From NCBI GenBank assembly GCA_016490735.1, contig JAEMWC010001008.1, positions 26,001 through 90,000 of the forward strand: DNA of 64,000 nt, written 5' to 3'. The position numbers were made by a program, and so were the translations under genes. Numbering within the stretch: the first letter of the stretch is position 1; the number at the start of each line of letters is the position of its first letter. The notes under the pieces were generated by a model, which ran no database searches, had not been told where the DNA came from, and worked only from the letters and a program-made list of their open reading frames with translations. This stretch comes from Pachyseris speciosa (taxonomy: Eukaryota > Cnidaria > Anthozoa > Scleractinia > Pachyseridae). Below are positions 59,065 through 64,000 of the stretch, in pieces.

Positions 59065-62000
59065 CTTATTCATTCACAGTGGACTGGATTGTGAGCTAAG
59101 CCCAGGAAATGTGACTGTAAGTATAATCTTTAATCTTTAATCAGTATACTCCTAAGACAGGATAACTATACTAGGAGTTTCAAAGCAAAATGAGTAAATA
59201 AATAATAATATGTACATATAAATGTATGAACACGCGATGAAATGAACCTATTAGAATTATCCATTTAAAATAATATAATAACAATAAAAACAGACAATAT
59301 AATATAATATCCTACATGCTTGTCCTTGTACATCATCTGTAGCCTGAAGTGAAATTTGTGTTACAGTGAATCACTACAGTGCGGGTGACTATTGGAGATA
59401 TTTTAACTAACACCACAATTTTGATATCTTAAAATTTAGCCAAAACAACAGACCTCATTGAGATGCTCTGTTTGTGGGCTTATTTCCCACTGAGAGCGTT
59501 GTGCAGAGTTCTATTGTTTACAGCTGAAAATTGGCCTATTGCATTGTAACAGTTAATTATGTGGATATTGTTATGGCATTACAATAATGTAGGCTGTATA
59601 AGTTTTTGTACCAGTGAAATGGTATTCTTGTTGGTGACTCAAGAACTACAGCTTTGCATGTAGGTGGAGCTTTTTTCCGTTATCATAACCTCCAGAATCA
59701 ATGACATGGAAAAAGATGGGAGTGTCTTTTTCCTAATTAACCCATTGGCTACCGCAGGTTTTTACATTTTCGGAGTGATTTTCCACCTATAAACGATGAA
59801 TAGCAATTCGTGACTCTTTATTTGAACTACAAGGGAAAAGTGGTGCTGTCCTAAGCCACTGGAGGCTCAAGGTTTCTGAAAACGTCATTTTGACGTAGCT
59901 ATTTTTTATCCGTGAAGCGACAACAATGGCCCAAGTTCGGTTTGCTTGTGATTTCTGCTAAATTTACGGCCATTTTTCATCTTAAGCGGCTGCCTGATGA
60001 GCATCATTAAGCGTGACGGTAGCCAAGAGTCCACTTTCTCAAAGAATCGAGCAAGGTGATGTACTTTGTTGTTGAATTTGGCTTGTTACTCGACGAACTG
60101 GGAATTTGGCCGGTCGAACAGTTAGTACCTTTGGGACTCGACTATTGATGATTTTCTCGACCTACCGCCACATATTTTGGAATTTCTGTGTACTGAAGAT
60201 GACCATGAGCAGGAAATTTTGGCGGTAGGTCGGAGTGGCTGTGTGAAAGAATTGGGGGAAGGAACGGGCGCTGTCAAAAATTCTCGTTAGTTCCCAGCAT
60301 GCAATGCGCTCAAGATGTTGAAAATGTCGGGAAGGCCCGAATGCACTGGAACAAAAGGCTGTATCTACGCTCGGGAGAAGAATATGAACAAAAAAAGTCA
60401 TTTCTAAGCTAGAAAAAGGACTGAATTTCGTTATGATGGTTGAGTTTTGGTTTTTCGACGATGATTTCCCTAAAAAAACATGAAAGCAAAAAGGGGCATT
60501 TTTGTTGTTTCTCTTTGACGTTAAAAACGGCCAGTTTCGTTCTTGTCCAAACTCAAAAGGCCATATTTGGTAAAAATCGCTACGTTTCTTGCATTTATTG
60601 GATATCCAAATTTAAAGGGCATTCCATTTCGTGCTCACAACTAACAGTTAAGGCAATATTCGTGCGATTAAGAAAGTTGCAATGTTTTGAAGCATGGGAG
60701 TTTTTTACGGCCGGTTTTGGCCGGCACGGGTGCCAATGGGTTAAGTTGCAATGATTAAAAGTATCAAAACCAATAACAATGATAATTTTTTTAGAGTAAT
60801 AGCAATGATGTTAAAAGTGTGGTTTTGACTATCAATGCATTGCCTAATAGTTTTACGCATTGTTCCACCCCTATGCTACCATCAGTTACTCGGACAGCAT
60901 ACGTACTGTATTTATCTCAACAGGCATCCAAAACCAGTTTGTTGTTGAAGAAGTATAGTGACCTTGATCAGTGTGTGAGATATCTGACTGTTGGCCTGCG
61001 ATACTGGGCGAGGGTGCGTATTATGTATTTAATTAAGGATGGTCATGGTTATTACTTGGGAGCCCTTTCGTAGAGTGCCCAAGGTTAAAAATACCGTCCG
61101 TTCTTCTTTTTATTCTTTGTCGTCGAGTTTCTCCACAAAGCTCACTTCCGATGTTTCTGCTTAAGCGCTAAGGCTAAAAATAACAACTCACAACATCATA
61201 TGCCTGTTGTCACATATTGGAAAACATCGATCCACCTTGTGTCTTTGAAGTCTGAACACCAGTAATGTTGAGAGAAGTGTCTATACGAATGTTTTCAAGT
61301 TCAACTGCGAGAAGAAAGCTTTTAACATGACCAAACTTAACTCCAGATGGACTGCCATGTTTCCCCGTGTCCACTCCATTGAGATGTACATTTTGTTGAA
61401 TAACTCAAGTACCAGACATCGTACACCCCTGAGACTTTGACAGGTAGTTTATTTACTATTTTTCCACAAGATCTCAATTTCTGGACATTAGGTTTTGAAT
61501 GATAAGCGATTAGTTTTTACTTGCGTGACTTGAAACTGACCGCAGAAATGTTCCTTTCTTATGTTTCAAATGACCCTGGATTGACGTATTTGTAAACAGT
61601 TTCACTCTGCTGATTATTTTTCTCCTCACATTTCACCGAGACCCATCAATGTTTATGCGAAAAAGTCCTGCATCGTTCAATAATTGTTTCCTTTCTGAAA
61701 CAATTATCTACTGAAGCGAAAACATGTGTGCTTAGTGTTTTGAGAATCAATACACTATTTTTATCGTATTACATTATGATGAGCCTCTGTGGCCTAGAGG
61801 TCATTGTTCTTGCCTCTGACGCAGCTAACCCGGGTTCGATATCCATTAGTGGCATATATCGCGGGCTTTTTTCTTTTTCTTCTTCTTTTAGAAATATGTT
61901 TTACAAGTGTTATAATTATTGTTCTCAGTGGTTGAGCTGTAAAGCAGTTTTGTAATTTTAGAGGGGTATATGTTGATAGGGTTCTAAACAAATAGACTCC

Positions 62001-63373
62001 AACACAAGCTAAGCGCTAGCTATGCATCCGATGTAAGAAAGACAGACTTCTCTCTATTTTTTTGTTTAGCGCTAAATTGGGGATACAATACTGTTTTTTG
62101 CAAGCCCAAATTGAGGCTAATTGTAGCCTCTTGTTGTTACTGTGCTTACATCTCTACTTTGTCCAAGAAATTAAGGTTTCCTTTAAGGCCTGTGTACTCA
62201 AAGAGAAAGTTGTCTTGATATGGTTTATGAAAGTGCAGGAGAGACACACTGTGGCAAGTTTTATTGGAATCCAAAACGAATGATAATTGATGGTAAACTC
62301 ACAGTTTTCACAGATAATTAGGCTTCAATTTGGAAAAAAATGCCATACATCATTAAATATTTGAAAGCTTTTTAGGGTTATTGCTGCTTAATTTTCTCAG
62401 GAAAGTGTGTGGTTACCAAAACCCCTAGTTTACTTCCTCTTGATTCTAGTAGCACTTGCTAAGATCTGTTTCCCACAAGTCATAGTCATAGCCCTCACAA
62501 AAATACCTCTGTATCAAGAGGCATCATCTGTTAAGTGAACCTCCATTCTTACAACAAATTGACCCTAAATTGTTTGAAATACTAGTTTCCAAAATTTAGT
62601 TCATAACGTGGGAATAGCATTTAAAGTGCACGAAAATTGGGTATCATTCACGTCTTTTTTCGCTTTTGAATTTCCACGGCACCGCCATTTTTGATTTCGT
62701 GACATCAGTTGGTTGCACTGCTATTGTCAGGAAGCTAATAAAGCAGAAATCCTCTGTGTTAAACCATTACATGTCATGATATCCAAAATGGCTGCGCCCT
62801 GGAAATTTTGGTAGGTTCCCCTTTGCAGCTGGTTAGCCAAAGCATCTTGTCAAAGGATGCAAGGTAGCAGTATATGGCAGATCATGCAGGACTTAAACCC
62901 CGTCAGTTCCAATGAACAATGTGTTTGCTAACCAAGAATATCAGTGTTGTGAATGATGTATGTAATAAATGGTATATGGACCGTGGAAATGAATGCTCCC
63001 AATGCCAATGGCTTCATAGCTCAATTGGTTAAAGCATCGCACCAGTATCATGGGATCACGGGTTCAAACCCTGTTGAAGTCCTGAATTATTTTAGGCTTC
63101 TTTTTGCAATTGCGTAAATTGCATTCACAGTTGCGAGGATCATTCATTTAATATCAGTGTTGCATAGCAGCATCTCCATTCTTTGATATGGTTATGGTGT
63201 ACTGTCTGGGAGCCCTTTGACAATTACTGGTAAGGCAAATTGGCTAGCTGTAAACATAGGTAAAAAACAAAAATTTGGTTTATCAACGGATAATCAAATC
63301 CCTGTACGGTGGTCAATTTCCATTATCAACTCTGTAGATAAACCAAATTTTCGTCTTTCACTCCCCCACTGAC

Positions 63374-63405
<32 letters not shown>

Positions 63406-63757
63406 TTGTAAACATAGATAGTTTTGCCCACCTGCCAAGAACATGGCAAGATAATGTTTTTGTGCTGAAGAAGTTAAACCCAAACAAATTTACCCACCTG
63501 TGAAAAGTAATTGCCTTTCATACTAAAAACCTTTAGTAAAAACCCTGCTTGTTACTTGATTGATACTGATTAGATAGCCTTTACTGGTATGGTTATCCCA
63601 GTAATGACAAACATCCTTTGTATTGTTCTCTTTAAAGCTGTGTGGTGTGGATTGCCAGTCAGAGGGAGGATTGCCAGGATACTCCTTAGCGTTAATGGTG
63701 ATACAGTTCCTGCAGGAGATAAAGCCTCCAGTACTACCAAGATGGACACCATCTGAG
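30195..63757 (+). CDS. Terminal uridylyltransferase TUT4/TUT7-like, first ten exons (partial)
   Basis: TUT4/7 add uridines to RNA 3' ends, marking let-7 precursors and mRNAs for decay. Exons: 30195-30377, 33210-33317, 34733-34849, 54285-54465, 55289-55377, 56501-56552, 57080-57149, 59080-59116, 60924-61013, 63638-63757. All are GT-AG and phases match, giving 349 codons; the gene continues past the window. The ATG at 30195 is preceded in frame by TAG. Residues 1-61 are charged and basic; exon 3 holds a C2H2 finger ([20 protein letters not shown]...H); exons 4-5 begin the nucleotidyltransferase fold ([20 protein letters not shown]); exons 8-10 give [11 protein letters not shown] and [15 protein letters not shown] of the PAP-associated region. 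The second catalytic Asp of DxD is Asn (DVN), as in the inactive first domain of vertebrate TUT4/7. The active second domain lies outside. The intron 3 insertion makes that intron 19.4 kb. Confidence 0.9.
30533..31699. mobile_element. 1.17-kb full-length hairpin element in TUT intron 1
   Basis: Left arm from CAC(A)GGGCC and right arm ending GGCCCCGTG-like are inverted copies along nearly their whole length (about 560 bp each), meeting near 31090-31115. The pair is flanked by GTGTCAC at 30526-30532 and 31700-31706. Arms include a chance open frame but no transposase. The 7-bp duplication and GGGCC-type ends suggest a hAT-type or foldback non-autonomous element. Confidence 0.7.
32460..32985. 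repeat. Inverted repeat with internal partial duplication
   Basis: GTGATCAAGTAAGCTGAAGC followed by CACT(C)TA(A/C)GGGCACTAAGG occurs at about 32477 and again at about 32720. Its reverse complement ends the structure near 32905-32970. Between them, GCAGCCATGGACAGCTG is mirrored near 32850. A foldback transposon with one arm partly duplicated is the simplest reading. TUT intron 1. Confidence 0.55.
33372..33440. repeat. Short dispersed repeat, copy 2
   Basis: Partner of 18380-18470. It runs from CACATGCAAACTTGG to GGGGTCGAACCCCGGG, just after TUT exon 2. Confidence 0.35.
35240..35451 (+). mobile_element. Dead LINE fragment, left part (transposon target)
   Basis: The plus frame reads a zf-RVT-like C-terminus of a non-LTR retrotransposon: [19 protein letters not shown], then FWQGFL. 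It is cut at 35448-35451 (TTCA) by the 15.4-kb transposon and resumes at 50857. Confidence 0.6.
35448..35451. repeat. Target site duplication TTCA, left
   Basis: TTCA immediately outside the left GGCC end. The identical TTCA follows the right end at 50853-50856. Confidence 0.85.
35647..35898 (+). other. Open frame in left terminal arm, also open in the derivative
   Basis: An 83-codon frame (non-ATG start) with [10 protein letters not shown] and FKRAFLSFQ has an equally open 82-codon counterpart at 38625-38873. The overlap with CGTTTC-rich subterminal repeats makes real coding doubtful. Function unknown. Confidence 0.25.
36041..36290. repeat. Internal inverted repeat, left copy
   Basis: Runs from TTCCATTGCGGACAAAATATC to GGGGGAAAACGCTGACCAGC. 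It is the inverted copy of 47425-47690. It contains GAAGTCG/CGACTTC words and probably the integrase promoter, since the integrase ATG follows 59 bp later. Confidence 0.8.
37238..37362. repeat. Palindromic MITE in the integrase intron
   Basis: Inverted arms GATTAATAG(G)TA...ATTTTGAAAG and CTTTCAAAATCAT...CTATTAATC, with GACCTCA / TGAGGTC at the outside. Non-coding. Confidence 0.55.
37850..37980. repeat. Palindromic MITE in the integrase intron
   Basis: Ends TTGCAGG and CCTGCAA enclose TAAAAATATTTTAACCTGGG and its inverted counterpart CCTAGGTTAAAATTTTTA. Non-coding. Confidence 0.55.
38423..40315. mobile_element. 1.9-kb internally deleted derivative of the 15.4-kb transposon
   Basis: Starts GGCCTTGCGCACGG and ends with its inverted copy (30-bp TIR, one mismatch). 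TSD is TTGA (38419-38422 and 40316-40319). Its left 0.63 kb matches 35452-36035 and its right 1.25 kb matches about 47690-48280 plus 50226-50852. The genes and the internal inverted repeats are absent. It sits inside integrase exon 2, so it arrived after the host copy was formed or in its lineage. Confidence 0.9.
39324..39575 (+). other. Open frame in the right terminal arm
   Basis: An 83-codon ATG frame ([37 protein letters not shown]). The same frame in the big copy (from 47942) has a 1-nt shift near 48055. A second small frame, 39816-40025, matches 50364-50558 and ends at ISKR next to GTAAG. No domain recognised; possibly remnant exons captured by the element. Confidence 0.3.
40889..41496. 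other. Gap between the convergent transposon genes
   Basis: 608 bp between the integrase stop and the HECT stop. AATAAA near 41308 on the plus strand could serve the integrase transcript. Nothing else seen. Confidence 0.5.
41802..42092. repeat. TIR MITE in HECT intron 5
   Basis: Inverted ends TAGCCTCCTTCACAGC of about 50 bp with CTACCTCCCCACCA inside; 291 bp, non-coding. Confidence 0.65.
43586..43992. repeat. Mariner-type MITE in HECT intron 4
   Basis: Ends CCGTAAAAGCTCTATTAAGC and inverted GCTTAATAGAGCTTTTATGG, flanked by TA. The interior holds G runs, repeated GGGGGGCTTATT words and a (GA)n tract at 43937-43957. Confidence 0.6.
46351..46745. repeat. Palindromic MITE (AATTGAAGGGCT family), copy 2, with extended core
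   Basis: Outer arms AATTGAAGGGCTCGGAGCAT and inverse, then CATCGAATTGCAGTTCACATG-type arms, and a centre with GAAAAAATGCATTT on both sides. Lies in HECT intron 1. Confidence 0.65.
47425..47690. repeat. Internal inverted repeat, right copy
   Basis: Inverted partner of 36041-36290 with about 90 percent agreement by eye. It ends 64 bp upstream of the HECT ATG (47361, minus). Confidence 0.8.
48279..48329. repeat. (TA)n microsatellite, left of Penelope insertion
   Basis: About 25 TA units. The derivative has only ATATTTATATATG at this point (39668-39682). Confidence 0.9.
48395..48575 (-). pseudogene. Inverted N-terminal RT segment of the Penelope-like element
   Basis: The minus frame reads [20 protein letters not shown] then [20 protein letters not shown] and [11 protein letters not shown], which are the RT motifs that should immediately precede NQWKNT on the plus strand. 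The junction is at about 48575-48582. What 48330-48394 represents is unclear. Confidence 0.8.
48578..50034 (+). pseudogene. Penelope-like RT/GIY-YIG frame with one frameshift
   Basis: The RT frame (to 49429) and the GIY-YIG frame (from before 49507) are the same protein separated by a 1-nt loss in the C run 49375-49379: WYNPHSAK should read on in the frame of [30 protein letters not shown] zinc-ligand-like motif precedes the nuclease domain. Catalytic YRDD and the YIG motif are intact. Confidence 0.85.
50122..50164 (+). ncRNA. Hammerhead ribozyme in the Penelope-like 3' UTR
   Basis: Stem I ATCCC (50122-50126) pairs with GGGAT (50160-50164). CTGAAGA (50127-50133) fits CUGANGA. Stem II GTGA/TCAC is closed by a GCAA tetraloop. 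GAAA is at 50146-50149. Stem III ACA/TGT has a four-base loop, and the cleavage triplet is GTA (after 50159). Every conserved core position is present. Hammerheads in Penelope-like elements are known; self-cleavage is predicted here. Confidence 0.8.
50193..50225. repeat. (TA)n microsatellite, right of Penelope insertion
   Basis: About 16 TA units, then ACTGACTACGGCGAATG, matching 39683-39705 of the derivative. Confidence 0.9.
50853..50856. repeat. Target site duplication TTCA, right
   Basis: Identical to the left TTCA at 35448-35451. Confidence 0.85.
50857..51240 (+). mobile_element. Dead LINE fragment, right part with poly(A)-like tail
   Basis: Joining across the transposon restores a plausible LINE C-terminal reading (FN then [10 protein letters not shown]). 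A 3' UTR follows with AATAAA near 51199 and an A-rich end (AAAACAAAAAACAAAAAAAA). Confidence 0.5.
51280..51450. repeat. TCAAG-rich degenerate repeat
   Basis: Many copies of TTGAG(T/A)(A/T)TCAAG-like words. The same composition recurs at 56870-56960. Otherwise 51241-52319 holds no gene I can support. Confidence 0.45.
52320..52500 (-). repeat. tRNA-derived SINE, copy 2
   Basis: The minus strand starts with a tRNA-like head: GCTTGGCCGAGCAGTTAGGG (A box) and GGGTTCAAGGCC (B box). Then comes the same tail as 19925-20110 (CTAGCTGGAGTTGGCC, TTGAAAATAGCC). The head looks Ser/Leu-tRNA related. Confidence 0.6.
52555..53690 (-). mobile_element. Internally deleted LINE (CR1/L2-type)
   Basis: The minus strand has a 5' part at about 53690-53200 with the typical N-terminal DISTDPGP motif and [14 protein letters not shown]. 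It is joined at about 53196-53205 to the 3' end of the RT frame ([30 protein letters not shown]) ending with a stop at 52665. The endonuclease and most of the RT are missing. It ends in AATAAAG and (ACT)n. Lies in TUT intron 3. Confidence 0.7.
58150..58345. repeat. Dispersed repeat, copy 2
   Basis: Partner of 3395-3610; includes TTTTGGTTTTGGTTTTACGA and CTGTTGTGATTGGC. Confidence 0.5.
59022..59067. repeat. (TTTA)n microsatellite next to TUT exon 8
   Basis: About ten TTTA units end 13 bp before the acceptor of the 37-bp exon 8, and so form part of its upstream pyrimidine-rich region. Confidence 0.85.
59741..60740. mobile_element. piggyBac-like non-autonomous element, copy 2
   Basis: Exactly flanked by TTAA (59737-59740, 60741-60744). 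Termini are CCCATTGGC and inverted GCCAATGGG, and GGCCGGTTTTGGCCGG lies near the right end. No transposase. Lies between TUT exons 8 and 9. Confidence 0.75.
61781..61856 (+). repeat. tRNA-like SINE head
   Basis: TGGCCTAGAGGTCATTG (A box) and GGGTTCGATATCC (B box) are in tRNA spacing. Acceptor pairing is poor, so a SINE or pseudogene is preferred. Confidence 0.45.
61980..62135 (+). repeat. Dispersed SINE-like repeat, copy 2
   Basis: Partner of 3655-3805 and immediately downstream of the tRNA-like head at 61781, suggesting the two may belong to one SINE. Confidence 0.45.
63003..63150 (+). repeat. tRNA-derived SINE
   Basis: A near-complete tRNA-like fold: GGCTTCA pairs with TGAAGTC (one G-U), with A box TAGCTCAATTGG and B box GGGTTCAAACCC. 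It is followed by the tail GTCCTGAATTATTTTAGGCTTC. The anticodon arm is poor, so it is called a SINE rather than a tRNA gene. Confidence 0.6.
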
Positions 63758-64000
63758 GTACATTGTGTGAAGTGGTATGAGTGAAGTGGTTTTACTCTTC
63801 ATTGACCCAACATATTTTTGTTCAGCAAAGTTCGAAATTAGTTTTGGTATCTCTTTGAAAGCCAACCAAATTGCAAGACTTATTAGCAGCAGAGTTTCAA
63901 TTTTTAACAGTTTCAGGAACTACATGTATGTACCATAAGCTCTGCTGTCATTCTTGCATTTTGGTTTGTTTGAATGTCATCAAAACAGAGATTGTTCTCA

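Larger units (their letters stand above)
61014..63637. other. Last TUT intron in the window
   Basis: Apart from the SINE-like pieces and the small palindrome at 63268-63356 listed separately, no feature was recognised. Confidence 0.5.

Noticed and set aside
60846..60923. TUT exon 9 starting upstream (acceptor at 60885)
   Set aside because: That acceptor gives the wrong phase after exon 8. Starting at 60924 restores the phase and a gap-free fit to the TUT pattern before YWA(R/K).
63003..63076. Functional tRNA gene
   Set aside because: The acceptor and T arms fit, but the anticodon arm does not fold and the 3' tail is SINE-like.

Overview
The window is nuclear DNA of an animal, most likely an anthozoan cnidarian and probably a stony coral. 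This is an inference. It rests on the intron-rich host genes, the class of Penelope-like elements, the dense small palindromic transposons and the frequent TACATGTA-type words. Nothing bacterial, organellar or CRISPR-like was seen. Three host genes are recognisable from spliced exons with consistent reading phase: the 3' end of an AP-1 clathrin adaptor mu subunit (+, 2855-7033); a complete SAMD1-like chromatin gene whose N-terminal half looks like KAT6 (-, eight exons, 29640 down to 13004); and the first ten exons of a TUT4/TUT7-type terminal uridylyltransferase (+, 30195 to past the right edge). AP-1 mu and the SAMD1-like gene converge. The SAMD1-like gene and TUT are head to head, with start codons 555 bp apart.

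The most striking structure lies in the intron between TUT exons 3 and 4: a 15,401-bp DNA transposon (35452-50852). It has 27-bp terminal inverted repeats beginning GGCCTTGCG, a 4-bp TTCA target duplication and about 250-bp internal inverted repeats. It carries two convergent, intron-containing genes. One encodes an integrase-type DDE protein with an N-terminal helix-turn-helix. The other encodes a HECT ubiquitin-ligase-like protein with a CUE-type ubiquitin-binding motif. Both genes are broken: integrase by an in-frame TGA, a 2-nt frameshift and an insertion; HECT by a 1-nt frameshift just before the catalytic cysteine. The insertion in the integrase is a 1,893-bp internally deleted derivative of the same transposon (38423-40315, TSD TTGA), lying between the second catalytic Asp and the Glu. 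The right arm of the big transposon is interrupted by a Penelope-like retroelement (48330-50192). That element has an inverted 5' segment and a hammerhead ribozyme with complete core; the derivative provides the uninterrupted arm for comparison. The whole transposon sits in a dead LINE fragment (35240-35451 / 50857-51240).

Layout: 1-2854, AP-1 mu intron with a RecQ-like helicase pseudogene and a LINE tail; 2855-8000, AP-1 mu exons and 3'UTR; 8000-13000, intergenic with a tandem array of about 106 bp and a 1-kb foldback element; 13004-29640, the SAMD1-like gene with hAT-, piggyBac- and Tc1/mariner-like non-autonomous elements and a head-to-head pair of Penelope-like fragments in its introns; 29641-30194, shared promoter; 30195-64000, TUT gene with a 1.17-kb hairpin element, the giant transposon, LINEs, SINEs and a second piggyBac-like element.

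Exon calls come from reading codons and splice sites by eye. Family names rest on recognised motifs, without a database search.
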